A DNA stretch of 64,000 nt from Blastomussa wellsi. Lineage: Eukaryota > Cnidaria > Anthozoa > Scleractinia > Plerogyridae. The stretch lies in assembly GCA_947652115.1 (NCBI GenBank), contig OX393570.1, positions 11,130,337-11,194,336 of the forward strand, read 5' to 3'. The translations under genes and the position numbers were made by a program. Every line of letters starts with the position of its first letter. Within the stretch, counting starts at the first letter, position 1. Of the stretch, positions 9,985-21,427 are shown one piece after another. A model generated the notes under the pieces. It searched no databases and had not been told where the DNA came from. It saw only the letters and a program-made list of their open reading frames with translations.

Positions 9985-10500
9985 TCGAGCTCCATCACGC
10001 AGCATAATGTTAATCTACCCAAAAACCTGCCCGCATGGCCGCATATCAAATATTCATTTCATTTACCACGAATAAGAAACAAGCAATTCCTTTTCGAGTC
10101 ACGAAAGAAATCAAACTTGTAATTTTCCAGTATAAGATCATTCATAATATTCTTTGTCCTAACAGCTTATTGCATAAAATGAAAAAGATAAATTTGCTGA
10201 GTGTCCTTTTTGTATCAACACTGATCAAACTATATTGCATCTTTTGGTAAGTTATCCCCAAGCCCGCTCCTTTACCAACTGGTACTATGTCTGCTGTAAG
10301 GAACAACCTACTTTGTCAAAAAACTAAATCATATATGGCATTGTCAACAACTTTACATCATGTTTAACCTCAACCATCTGATCATTCTTGGCAAGTATTT
10401 CCTCTACAAATGTGCACTCAACGAAGTAAGATATCAATTCGCGGATTTCACTGCCCTGGTACAGGAAAAAATTGACCTCGAGAAATATATAGCGGTGTAA
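9985..10500 (+). pseudogene. 3' end of an L1-like retrotransposon ORF2
   Basis: The frames read an RT C-terminal region: 'EIKLVIFQYKIIHNILCPNS', then in the next frame a zinc-knuckle-like 'ECPFCINTDQTILHLLV' and finally a region ending 'LGKYFLYKCALNEVRYQF'. The order W/F-x-x-K-x-x-H-x-I-L, C-P-x-C...H and L-G-K-Y-x-x-Y-K is usual for the tail of L1/Tx1-type ORF2. At least one frameshift separates the parts, near 10200. An A-rich tail with AATAAA near 10744 follows at 10740-10790. The copy is 5'-truncated. Confidence 0.6.
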
Positions 10501-10794
10501 TCAAATAACATCAGTGCTTTTACTAAGAAATGGAGCCTCTTCCTTGTTCCTTAACATCACTTTACTGTATTTTACATCGCAATACTTTTTTGCCCTCTCC
10601 CCGTTTTTTTGTGTTTGTACTCAGTTTTCTACTGACAGTTCATATCTATTTTTTTTGCGTACACAATATGTAATCGTATTGCAATTGTTCTTTTCTTAGA
10701 TTGTATGGGATTGTAACGTAATTTGTAAGTGTACTGTTATGTCAATAAAGTCAAAAGTTAAAAAAAAGTAGGAAAAAACAAACAATAGCCTAGC
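10501..10794 (+). other. 3' untranslated region and A-rich tail of the L1-like copy
   Basis: This T-rich segment has no coding potential. It ends with 'gtcaataaagtcaaaagtta' and a run of A at 10758-10790, as expected for a polyadenylated retrotransposon end. The next gene (10795-12314) begins directly after it. Confidence 0.45.
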
Positions 10795-12314
10795 CTATTC
10801 TTTTGAGGGCTCAGGGGGGACACCCATGTCCCCTGCTGCTTTGTGAATTGGATTTGAAGGATGACTGTTTGGCGGGTTTATTTTCAATTTACCACCATCC
10901 ATTAGCCGTAGAGCTGCTTTTTTGTGCTCTTGTTCGCGTCATTGTTGACTCCGAGCTTCATACCAGGCATGGCTTGCTTTAGCTTGTTGTTGCAACCCTC
11001 GGTGCTTTCTGTGTTTATTATCATTTGTGCCGGCATGAGCCAGGTTCCGGAGCACACAGCGAGATTTAACCTGACCTTTGCCTCGTCAATGGCAAGTTGG
11101 TATCTTTGAACAGACTTTGCAAGATCTGGTTGCCTTATGGCGTCTTCAACCAATGGCAAGAACTCGCTCTGGGCTTCTTTTGCTCTGCCTCCTGAACCAA
11201 GAATGTTGCTCCTCACGTTGACTTGTGTACCCAATATGCAATAAACAAAGGGTTCAATTGACTGATTGATACGTGAAAGCCCTGCCTGTGTCAAACCTGC
11301 CGACGTTTTAGGCACAAACCAGTTGAATTGCTCTTCCGCAATTCCCTCTTCTGATGCCTTTGAGTCCTCATCGTCGAATTTTGCTTTTGCCGATGGATAT
11401 GGCACATTCAATATAAAAGGGTTGTGGCAATAAATGTAAATGCTTCCCAGCCCGTGGTTTGCACCATACGTGAAGCAGAAATCAGTTGAAGGGGCAACAA
11501 CGAACTCTGCCCATAATCTTTTGTAAGAAGCCATGTCGTAGTGGTTGTTAATCTGACTGAATGTAGAGTCACCCGGCAATGCGCTGAAGCTTTGGATGCC
11601 TCAGAGCTGACACAAGATGCGCCTGATGGTGAAATAGACATGAAAGATGTAGAAAGCTCGCACCAGCCCTTTATCAAAAATCTCACGCGATATTGCGCAA
11701 CCCGTTGTTGCCCACCACACTGCAAAGTCCAGCTGCGGTGGCCAGAAAGAGAGATTATGCCCCGCAAGCCATGTTTTGAAGGCTTTGACGTTTCAAACTT
11801 TATCTGTTCCTTTTGGAATATCTCTCTGAACTTTGTTGCAAAATACTGGTCAGGCATTACATTAATATTGATTGAGTTGTTGAATATTTCCTTCAAACTG
11901 GGTGCAGCGCCATGATATTCAACTGCTGGAACCGGCGGCAAACTTTTTACTGAACTAGGCGATAACTGGTAAGGTAAGCCACCAATGTCATCCAAACCCA
12001 GTGCTGTCTGAACCGAAGACGCTTTGCAGACTGCCTTCACCCTCTTTGTAAAATATTTCAGCAGTTGCTGTGTGGTCCAATGCAAAAGTTGTCTGTGCTA
12101 CAAATTTGCTTTTGTTGGCCATTGGAAACCTTGCAGAAAAAGCCGCCCATGCCTTGTCTTGTGCAGCCTTAACGATTTTTACAGCCTTGGGTGTCTGTAC
12201 CCATTTCATGAGGTTGACAGACTCTTTACCTTCGATTTGTTTTTGCGCTCTTTTTTCGAGATAGTCAAACACAACAGAATCTGCTTGTGTATGTGCAGTT
12301 TTGAAAATGTTCAT
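10795..12314 (-). pseudogene. Large Polinton structural-type protein, broken (Block B)
   Basis: The gene starts at the ATG at 12314 (minus) and spans about 500 codons in several frames, with breaks near 12080, 11700, 11480 and 10915. Its last third contains 'GTWLMPAQMIINTESTEGCN', 'KQAMPGMKLGVNND' and, after the last frameshift, 'INPPNSHPSNPIHK'. The same phrases occur in the Block C gene end at 38070-38447, which marks a family shared by both elements. I recognise it as a recurrent gene of cnidarian Polintons but cannot give a proven role; a virion protein is a reasonable guess. It is divergent from the gene at 12370, with a 55-bp spacer. Confidence 0.6.
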
Positions 12315-12369
12315 CTCTTATTATTATTCATTATTTTTCAATTTGAATTTTTTGCGTGGCAAAAATAAG

Positions 12370-13029
12370 ATGGTAGTCCTTACTATTTCTACGACTTCTA
12401 ATCCATGCACTGTCCATTTTGATAACCCGATTCCAGAAGCCACTCTTGTAAGGCTGTTGAGTTGTTCGCTTTACAACTTGTGGCATAATTTGAAAAACGA
12501 TAGGGGTAATTTCAATGTCTGATCCAGAAGGTAGATGTGCTGTTCCCATTACTCTCCCCAGAGGGTATTACACTCTTGAAAGTATGGCTCAAAATATTGA
12601 AAACGCTTTTGCTAAATTCAATATAAAACTACCCACTCCAATAAATACACCAGTTGGTGCAATGACAATTTCAAACTTTGAAAATAAAAAAAATAAATCT
12701 CAACAGTTACTTAGCCGATTTTCTCGGCATATCCCGCAAATTGATGTTAACAACTTTCGTTAAGCGGCTTAGAACACCGAGTACTTACTTTATTCATTGC
12801 GAACTATTTGACCGCCATCAAAATTTTGAAAATGGCAAAGCTTCAACCCTTTGACATAAGAGGGAAGGCTTTCGAAAAAGTCCACTATCAAACGGCCGAA
12901 CAGCAAGGCTTTTGTGATGCTTCGACAGGCAAATATGTAAACAGTGTAACACTTTCAGTAAAAGATGACGTTGGAGAGCTATTTGATTTTAACGGCCAAC
13001 CACTACACTTCGAATTGGAAATCAATTGA
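12370..13029 (+). pseudogene. Gene X, array copy 1: possible Polinton minor virion protein, broken
   Basis: An ATG at 12370 begins a protein of about 220 codons in three or four frames. Segments in order are 'VVLTISTTSNPCTVHFDNPI', 'LVRLLSCSLYNLWHNLK', 'PRGYYTLESMAQNIENAF' and a C-terminus 'VGELFDFNGQPLHFELEIN'. I recognise this as a recurrent cnidarian Polinton protein. The beta-rich start and the 'Y-T-L-(E/D)-x-(M/L)-A' segment resemble the Block D protein at 58919-59452, which suggests a shared jelly-roll-like role in the particle; this is inference. Breaks lie near 12520, 12690-12760 and 12830. ATG follows 'aaaaataag'; no TATATA element lies just upstream. Confidence 0.55.
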
Positions 13030-13054
13030 AAAATAAAATCTGTTTGTATATAAC

Positions 13055-13705
13055 ATGTCTTCAGCAAATGTGCTGCCGAGTGCACCTCCTGCAAATATTT
13101 GTCCAGAGCTACCCATCTCAAGAACCCCAGAAAATTTCTGACTAACTGAGATCAGCAAAATTGAAAAACAGATAGCCGATGAGGTAGAACATTACAGACT
13201 TATCCTGAAAAAAATTCAAAAAGGCTCACAAAGTGATTAACTATTCCGTGGCTGGTCTTGGCATCTTGACAACAGCTCTGTCTTCAGGAGCCATTGCAAC
13301 TTCAATTACTGGTGTTGGAAATGTGGCCGGAGCGCCAGGAGGAATACAGCGCCAGCAGGAATACAGCCCTTTCAGGTTGTGCTTCCACAGGCCTGTCAAT
13401 TATTAACAAGAAGCTTTAAAGGAAAGTTAATAAAGACACGAAAATTCAAGCTCTGGCACTTGTAAAGCATGACTCAATAAAAAGCTCTGTCTCTCAAGCT
13501 CTTTACGATAACAATGTTTCCGATTCAGAATTCAAACAAACAACCCGTGAAAAGCAGAAATATCGCGAAATCAGAGACTTTACGCTCAAACTTCGGAAAA
13601 AAAAACAGACCGATTTACGCCAGCAAGATCTTGAAAAGATAAAAAACCAGATTCGGCAAGAGTTTTGAAAAGAACTGGCGGCGTCCAGCACAAATTTGAA
13701 CTAAA
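13055..13705 (+). pseudogene. Gene Y, array copy 1: Polinton protein with hydrophobic segment, broken
   Basis: The ATG at 13055 lies only a few bases after the TATA-like 'tgtatataac'. In successive frames the gene gives 'MSSANVLPSAPPANICPELP', a charged helix 'EISKIEKQIADEVEHYRL', a Gly/Ala-rich hydrophobic stretch 'VAGLGILTTALSSGAIATS' that could cross a membrane, then a Lys/Glu-rich region with 'VKHDSIKSSVSQALYDNNVS' and a basic coiled-coil tail. I know it as a common cnidarian Polinton-linked protein without a proven role; membrane contact or particle entry and exit are possible but inferred. Stops or shifts lie near 13139, 13215, 13340, 13420 and 13666. Confidence 0.55.
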
Positions 13706-14186
13706 CTTTGAGAGAAATAACACAAAAATCTCTCTGAGTGTTATGAAAAATATATGAACGCTGGATTTCAAACCTCACACCGCGACGTAAAATGGGAACT
13801 GACAGCCGCCTTGTCAGCGTCGGGAAAGCCCTGGCCAGGGCCAGGCAACGAACAGCCAACGAGCACCTCCCGACAAGGGTTTTGTCCCTTTATGTGACCT
13901 GTCACGCAATGTCATGCATGACAGTAACACAAACCATCACACAACGCCACGCGTGACAGTAATGCGTTCATCTTTTTTTATTACACTGGTGGTAATAGTG
14001 GATGAAGTGTTTGTATAACAATGTGAGAAAATAATTGAGTTGCTTTAATATAATAACAAGTATGAAAATCTATAATTGGGTTACAATGACAGGTGGTTGT
14101 CGAAAATCGGTTGTTGATTACCTCCTCCTTCCTCAGTTGTAATGTCTGAGGATAAGGTGTTATTTGTTTGACCCTGACTTTTTTGG

Positions 14187-14345
14187 TGTGCATGTCCCAC
14201 GCTGTAGGACTTATACTAATCAACAGCTTTTTTTACTAGTGTGTGTCCCACGGTGTGGAACTCATGCTAATCAACAGCTTTTATTTTTTTTTTTTGGCGT
14301 GTGTGTCCCACGGCGTGGGACTTGTGCAAATCAACAGCTTCTATT
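14187..14345 (+). repeat. Three short direct repeats inside the array unit
   Basis: 'gtgcatgtcccacgctgtag', 'gtgtgtgtcccacggtgtgg' and 'gtgtgtgtcccacggcgtgg' start at 14187, 14239 and 14299, each followed by 'aatcaacagctt'. The short inverted pair 'cccacg...cgtggg' in the third copy could form a hairpin. The triplet recurs in every array copy that covers this part. Confidence 0.75.
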
Positions 14346-14722
14346 TTTGTGTACCATGCAGTAGGATTTTTATTAAAAAATCTTCAAATACACTTAATTT
14401 CACGTACTTTTCAATATCTAACTTCAATGCAGACTAAATTTAACTAAAAAGAGATTGTTCCTCATCACAAATATTCTTGATTTTCTTAAAGTTGCTCTTG
14501 AAGAAACGAATAGGTAACTTAGAATACATTAACTTGTTGTTCTTTTCTACTAAATTAAAAAAAAAATAATTAAAATATAAGCTTGACCTCGCAAATGACT
14601 TGTTGTCTTCAACAGCTGTCATTTTTTCCCTGAAATATCTTTCAGTCTTTTTAAAATCTGTCCTTGTAAGCATGAGTAGTAAACAAGACGTTTTTTATAC
14701 ATCTCTCTCAGCCGAGTGAAGT

Positions 14723-15058
14723 TCACAATAATGTGTTTAAGCATGTGTCTTCATTGTGTAAAATGAGTTCTATTCCTGAGTAATCCTTAAATCGCTCAGA
14801 AGTTTGAATACTGACTTTTAGTTTTTGTTTTACACTCTCAGCATTGCTGGATGTTGATGGTCTTTCTTTCAGCTTTAAAACCAAATCAGGCAACAGCTCC
14901 TCAGTGAGGTTTAGTTCAGGGTAAATCTTTGCCAACTCTTTGTATAGCGATTTAACCTCTTCACTGCCCTTTGAAGCATTCACGAGCACATTTCCCAGCT
15001 TCCCAAGATCAGTTTGAAAGGATAAAACCGCATCTTGTCCATTTTTTGTTCTAACCAA
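14723..15058 (-). other. Frame Z, array copy 1: unrecognised 111-residue frame
   Basis: The minus-strand frame is hydrophilic and well formed, with 'EEVKSLYKELAKIYPELNL' and 'KERPSTSSNAESVKQKLKVS', and reads like real protein rather than noise. The upstream minus-strand sequence 'cattttccag' could be a splice acceptor just before the frame. It is kept identical in copies 2 and 4 only because the copies are recent. I do not recognise a family. It may be an exon of a host or transposon gene captured in the unit. Confidence 0.35.
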
Positions 15059-15592
15059 ACGACAAGAATTGTCTAGTCCCTGGAAAATGTAGCAACTGAA
15101 TAGATTTTTAAGTGTGTTGTAATAATATTAAGCTTGTTTCCATAGAAACACAGCTAAATATTTGCTGTGAGAATTTAGTAGAATGGGTACACGTGGGCAT
15201 TAATAAGCACAAGACATGCATGAGTACATGTGAATGGCGGCGGGAAACCACAATGTTAATTAATGACAACATAGAGAACCTTCTGGAGCATGAAAAGGTC
15301 TGTTGTCTTTTGTAAATAGGAAACTGCATCAGACTGGTCATGTCTTCTCTTGTTCTTTTAAACACTGAACAACTTTGCGTGTTATATCCCTCACCTCTCT
15401 AGAGCATGTCGGTGTGAAATATTCATTCATATGAAAATACATATAATGCGTTAATACAATCATGATTTAAATCATGATTTAAACTGGACAAGGCTGTGGT
15501 CGCCAGCTGTCGTGCTGCCTGCCTTGCCTCTCTTTCTCTCTTATTATTATTCATTATTTTTCAATTTGAATTTTTTGCGTGGCAAAAATAAG

Positions 15593-16252
15593 ATGGTAGT
15601 CCTTACTATTTCTACGACTTCTAATCCATGCACTGTCCATTTTGATAACCCGATTCCAGAAGCCACTCTTGTAAGGCTGTTGAGTTGTTCGCTTTACAAC
15701 TTGTGGCATAATTTGAAAAACGATAGGGGTAATTTCAATGTCTGATCCAGAAGGTAGATGTGCTGTTCCCATTACTCTCCCCAGAGGGTATTACACTCTT
15801 GAAAGTATGGCTCAAAATATTGAAAACGCTTTTGCTAAATTCAATATAAAACTACCCACTCCAATAAATACACCAGTTGGTGCAATGACAATTTCAAACT
15901 TTGAAAATAAAAAAAATAAATCTCAACAGTTACTTAGCCGATTTTCTCGGCATATCCCGCAAATTGATGTTAACAACTTTCGTTAAGCGGCTTAGAACAC
16001 CGAGTACTTACTTTATTCATTGCGAACTATTTGACCGCCATCAAAATTTTGAAAATGGCAAAGCTTCAACCCTTTGACATAAGAGGGAAGGCTTTCGAAA
16101 AAGTCCACTATCAAACGGCCGAACAGCAAGGCTTTTGTGATGCTTCGACAGGCAAATATGTAAACAGTGTAACACTTTCAGTAAAAGATGACGTTGGAGA
16201 GCTATTTGATTTTAACGGCCAACCACTACACTTCGAATTGGAAATCAATTGA
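15593..16252 (+). pseudogene. Gene X, array copy 2
   Basis: The same broken gene as at 12370-13029, with the same frameshifts at the same places. The breaks therefore predate the amplification, and the duplicates were never separate working genes. Confidence 0.55.
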
Positions 16253-16277
16253 AAAATAAAATCTGTTTGTATATAAC

Positions 16278-16928
16278 ATGTCTTCAGCAAATGTGCTGCC
16301 GAGTGCACCTCCTGCAAATATTTGTCCAGAGCTACCCATCTCAAGAACCCCAGAAAATTTCTGACTACCTGAGATCAGCAAAATTGAAAAACAGATAGCC
16401 GATGAGGTAGAACATTACAGACTTATCCTGAAAAAAATTCAAAAAGGCTCACAAAGTGATTAACTATTCCGTGGCTGGTCTTGGCATCTTGACAACAGCT
16501 CTGTCTTCAGGAGCCATTGCAACTTCAATTACTGGTGTTGGAAATGTGGCCGGAGCGCCAGGAGGAATACAGCGCCAGCAGGAATACAGCCCTTTCAGGT
16601 TGTGCTTCCACAGGCCTGTCAATTATTAACAAGAAGCTTTAAAGGAAAGTTAATAAAGACACGAAAATTCAAGCTCTGGCACTTGTAAAGCATGACTCAA
16701 TAAAAAGCTCTGTCTCTCAAGCTCTTTACGATAACAATGTTTCCGATTCAGAATTCAAACAAACAACCCGTGAAAAGCAGAAATATCGCGAAATCAGAGA
16801 CTTTACGCTCAAACTTCGGAAAAAAAAACAGACCGATTTACGCCAGCAAGATCTTGAAAAGATAAAAAACCAGATTCGGCAAGAGTTTTGAAAAGAACTG
16901 GCGGCGTCCAGCACAAATTTGAACTAAA
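16278..16928 (+). pseudogene. Gene Y, array copy 2
   Basis: The same broken gene as at 13055-13705 with the same interruptions. One visible difference near 16367 (ctacctgag for ctaactgag) removes one in-frame stop, but the gene stays broken downstream. Confidence 0.55.
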
Positions 16929-17944
16929 CTTTGAGAGAAATAACACAAAAATCTCTCTGAGTGTTATGAAAAATATATGAACGCTGGATTTCAAACCTCA
17001 CACCGCGACGTAAAATGGGAACTGACAGCCGCCTTGTCAGCGTCGGGAAAGCCCTGGCCAGGGCCAGGCAACGAACAGCCAACGAGCACCTCCCGACAAG
17101 GGTTTTGTCCCTTTATGTGACCTGTCACGCAATGTCATGCATGACAGTAACACAAACCATCACACAACGCCACGCGTGACAGTAATGCGTTCATCTTTTT
17201 TTATTACACTGGTGGTAATAGTGGATGAAGTGTTTGTATAACAATGTGAGAAAATAATTGAGTTGCTTTAATATAATAACAAGTATGAAAATCTATAATT
17301 GGGTTACAATGACAGGTGGTTGTCGAAAATCGGTTGTTGATTACCTCCTCCTTCCTCAGTTGTAATGTCTGAGGATAAGGTGTTATTTGTTTGACCCTGA
17401 CTTTTTTGGTGTGCATGTCCCACGCTGTAGGACTTATACTAATCAACAGCTTTTTTTACTAGTGTGTGTCCCACGGTGTGGAACTCATGCTAATCAACAG
17501 CTTTTATTTTTTTTTTTTGGCGTGTGTGTCCCACGGCGTGGGACTTGTGCAAATCAACAGCTTCTATTTTTGTGTACCATGCAGTAGGATTTTTATTAAA
17601 AAATCTTCAAATACACTTAATTTCACGTACTTTTCAATATCTAACGTCAATGCAGACTAAATTTAACTAAAAAGAGATTGTTCCTCATCACAAATATTCT
17701 TGATTTTCTTAAAGTTGCTCTTGAAGAAACGAATAGGTAACTTAGAATACATTAACTTGTTGTTCTTTTCTACTAAATTAAAAAAAAATAATTAAAATAT
17801 AAGCTTGACCTCGCAAATGACTTGTTGTCTTCAACAGCTGTCATTTTTTCCCTGAAATATCTTTCAGTCTTTTTAAAATCTGTCCTTGTAAGCATGAGTA
17901 GTAAACAAGACGTTTTTTATACATCTCTCTCAGCCGAGTGAAGT

Positions 17945-18280
17945 TCACAATAATGTGTTTAAGCATGTGTCTTCATTGTGTAAAATGAGTTCTATTCCTG
18001 AGTAATCCTTAAATCGCTCAGAAGTTTGAATACTGACTTTTAGTTTTTGTTTTACACTCTCAGCATTGCTGGATGTTGATGGTCTTTCTTTCAGCTTTAA
18101 AACCAAATCAGGCAACAGCTCCTCAGTGAGGTTTAGTTCAGGGTAAATCTTTGCCAACTCTTTGTATAGCGATTTAACCTCTTCACTGCCCTTTGAAGCA
18201 TTCACGAGCACATTTCCCAGCTTCCCAAGATCAGTTTGAAAGGATAAAACCGCATCTTGTCCATTTTTTGTTCTAACCAA
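17945..18280 (-). other. Frame Z, array copy 2
   Basis: Identical translation to the frame at 14723-15058. Unrecognised. Confidence 0.3.
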
Positions 18281-18814
18281 ACGACAAGAATTGTCTAGTC
18301 CCTGGAAAATGTAGCAACTGAATAGATTTTTAAGTGTGTTGTAATAATATTAAGCTTGTTTCCATAGAAACACAGCTAAATATTTGCTGTGAGAATTTAG
18401 TAGAATGGGTACACGTGGGCATTAATAAGCACAAGACATGCATGAGTACATGTGCATGGCGGCGGGAAACCACAGTGTTAATTAATGACAACATAGAGAA
18501 CCTTCTGGAGCATGAAAAGGTCTGTTGTCTTTTGTAAATAGGAAACTGCATCAGACTGGTCATGTCTTCTCTTGTTCTTTTAAACACTGAAGAACTTTGC
18601 GTGTTATATCCCTCACCTCTCTAGAGCATGTCGGTGTGAAATATTCATTCATATGAAAATACATATAATGCGTTAATACAATCATGATTTAAATCATGAT
18701 TTAAACTGGACAAGGCTGTGGTCGCCAGCTGTCGTGCTGCCTGCCTTGCCTCTCTTTCTCTCTTATTATTATTCATTATTTTTCAATTTGAATTTTTTGC
18801 GTGGCAAAAATAAG

Positions 18815-19474
18815 ATGGTAGTCCTTACTATTTCTACGACTTCTAATCCATGCACTGTCCATTTTGATAACCCGATTCCAGAAGCCACTCTTGTAAGGCT
18901 GTTGAGTTGTTCGCTTTACAACTTGTGGCATAATTTGAAAAACGATAGGGGTAATTTCAATGTCTGATCCAGAAGGTAGATGTGCTGTTCCCATTACTCT
19001 CCCCAGAGGGTATTACACTCTTGAAAGTATGGCTCAAAATATTGAAAACGCTTTTGCTAAATTCAATATAAAACTACCCACTCCAATAAATACACCAGTT
19101 GGTGCAATGACAATTTCAAACTTTGAAAATAAAAAAAATAAATCTCAACAGTTACTTAGCCGATTTTCTCGGCATATCCCGCAAATTGATGTTAACAACT
19201 TTCGTTAAGCGGCTTAGAACACCGAGTACTTACTTTATTCATTGCGAACTATTTGACCGCCATCAAAATTTTGAAAATGGCAAAGCTTCAACCCTTTGAC
19301 ATAAGAGGGAAGGCTTTCGAAAAAGTCCACTATCAAACGGCCGAACAGCAAGGCTTTTGTGATGCTTCGACAGGCAAATATGTAAACAGTGTAACACTTT
19401 CAGTAAAAGATGACGTTGGAGAGCTATTTGATTTTAACGGCCAACCACTACACTTCGAATTGGAAATCAATTGA
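18815..19474 (+). pseudogene. Gene X, array copy 3
   Basis: Same sequence and same frameshifts as gene X in copies 1 and 2. Confidence 0.55.
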
Positions 19475-19499
19475 AAAATAAAATCTGTTTGTATATAAC

Positions 19500-20150
19500 A
19501 TGTCTTCAGCAAATGTGCTGCCGAGTGCACCTCCTGCAAATATTTGTCCAGAGCTACCCATCTCAAGAACCCCAGAAAATTTCTGACTAACTGAGATCAG
19601 CAAAATTGAAAAACAGATAGCCGATGAGGTAGAACATTACAGACTTATCCTGAAAAAAATTCAAAAAGGCTCACAAAGTGATTAACTATTCCGTGGCTGG
19701 TCTTGGCATCTTGACAACAGCTCTGTCTTCAGGAGCCATTGCAACTTCAATTACTGGTGTTGGAAATGTGGCCGGAGCGCCAGGAGGAATACAGCGCCAG
19801 CAGGAATACAGCCCTTTCAGGTTGTGCTTCCACAGGCCTGTCAATTATTAACAAGAAGCTTTAAAGGAAAGTTAATAAAGACACGAAAATTCAAGCTCTG
19901 GCACTTGTAAAGCATGACTCAATAAAAAGCTCTGTCTCTCAAGCTCTTTACGATAACAATGTTTCCGATTCAGAATTCAAACAAACAACCCGTGAAAAGC
20001 AGAAATATCGCGAAATCAGAGACTTTACGCTCAAACTTCGGAAAAAAAAACAGACCGATTTACGCCAGCAAGATCTTGAAAAGATAAAAAACCAGATTCG
20101 GCAAGAGTTTTGAAAAGAACTGGCGGCGTCCAGCACAAATTTGAACTAAA
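19500..20150 (+). pseudogene. Gene Y, array copy 3
   Basis: Same broken gene as in copies 1 and 2. The copy-1 form of the early stop (ctaactgag) is kept here, so copies 1 and 3 share a state that copy 2 lacks. Confidence 0.55.
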
Positions 20151-21166
20151 CTTTGAGAGAAATAACACAAAAATCTCTCTGAGTGTTATGAAAAATATAT
20201 GAACGCTGGATTTCAAACCTCACACCGCGACATAAAATGGGAACTGACAGCCGCCTTGTCAGCGTCGGGAAAGCCCTGGCCAGGGCCAGGCAACGAACAG
20301 CCAACGAGCACCTCCCGACAAGGGTTTTGTCCCTTTATGTGACCTGTCACGCAATGTCATGCATGACAGTAACACAAACCATCACACAACGCCACGCGTG
20401 ACAGTAATGCGTTCATCTTTTTTTATTACACTGGTGGTAATAGTGGATGAAGTGTTTGTATAACAATGTGAGAAAATAATTGAGTTGCTTTAATATAATA
20501 ACAAGTATGAAAATCTATAATTGGGTTACAATGACAGGTGGTTGTCGAAAATCGGTTGTTGATTACCTCCTCCTTCCTCAGTTGTAATGTCTGAGGATAA
20601 GGTGTTATTTGTTTGACCCTGACTTTTTTGGTGTGCATGTCCCACGCTGTAGGACTTATACTAATCAACAGCTTTTTTTACTAGTGTGTGTCCCACGGTG
20701 TGGAACTCATGCTAATCAACAGCTTTTATTTTTTTTTTTTGGCGTGTGTGTCCCACGGCGTGGGACTTGTGCAAATCAACAGCTTCTATTTTTGTGTACC
20801 ATGCAGTAGGATTTTTATTAAAAAATCTTCAAATACACTTAATTTCACGTACTTTTCAATATCTAACTTCAATGCAGACTAAATTTAACTAAAAAGAGAT
20901 TGTTCCTCATCACAAATATTCTTGATTTTCTTAAAGTTGCTCTTGAAGAAACGAATAGGTAACTTAGAATACATTAACTTGTTGTTCTTTTCTACTAAAT
21001 TAAAAAAAAATAATTAAAATATAAGCTTGACCTCGCAAATGACTTGTTGTCTTCAACAGCTGTCATTTTTTCCCTGAAATATCTTTCAGTCTTTTTAAAA
21101 TCTGTCCTTGTAAGCATGAGTAGTAAACAAGACGTTTTTTATACATCTCTCTCAGCCGAGTGAAGT

Positions 21167-21427
21167 TCACAATAATGTGTTTAAGCATGTGTCTTCATTG
21201 TGTAAAATGAGTTCTATTCCTGAGTAATCCTTAAATCGCTCAGAAGTTTGAATACTGACTTTTAGTTTTTGTTTTACACTCTCAGCATTGCTGGATGTTG
21301 ATGGTCTTTCTTTCAGCTTTAAAACCAAATCAGGCAACAGCTCCTCAGTGAGGTTTAGTTCAGGGTAAATCTTTGCCAACTCTTTGTATAGCGATTTAAC
21401 CTCTTCACTGCCCTTTGAAGCATTCAC
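21167..21427 (-). other. Frame Z, array copy 3, cut by the junction
   Basis: The frame matches Z from its C-terminus up to 'NASKGSEE' and is then cut off by the copy 3/copy 4 junction, so its first 25 residues are missing. Confidence 0.3.

Larger units (their letters stand above)
12314..15536 (+). repeat. Tandem array copy 1 (about 3,223 bp)
   Basis: This is the first copy of a unit that starts 'ttattattattcattatttt' and ends in a CT-rich run 'ctctctttctct'. It contains gene X (12370-13029), gene Y (13055-13705), a short palindromic zone near 13825-13855, three short repeats (14187-14345) and frame Z (14723-15058, minus). Its left edge coincides with the start codon of the minus-strand gene at 12314. 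Confidence 0.9.
15537..18758 (+). repeat. Tandem array copy 2 (about 3,222 bp)
   Basis: This copy matches copy 1 base for base except for a handful of changes seen by eye, for example one A fewer in the A-run near 17781, aacttcaatg to aacgtcaatg near 17645, tgaatgg to tgcatgg near 18453 and gaacaac to gaagaac near 18591. The junction with copy 1 lies in the CT-rich run at 15525-15541. Confidence 0.9.
18759..21427 (+). repeat. Tandem array copy 3, truncated at its 3' end
   Basis: This copy follows the unit up to the position equal to 14983 in copy 1, then jumps back to the position equal to 13958. The break at 21426-21427 shares only the two bases AC between both sides, as in end-joining or a collapsed array. 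The last 550 bp of the unit are missing here. Confidence 0.9.

Noticed and set aside
14187..14345. CRISPR-like short repeats
   Set aside because: Only three degenerate copies with uneven spacing in animal-type DNA.
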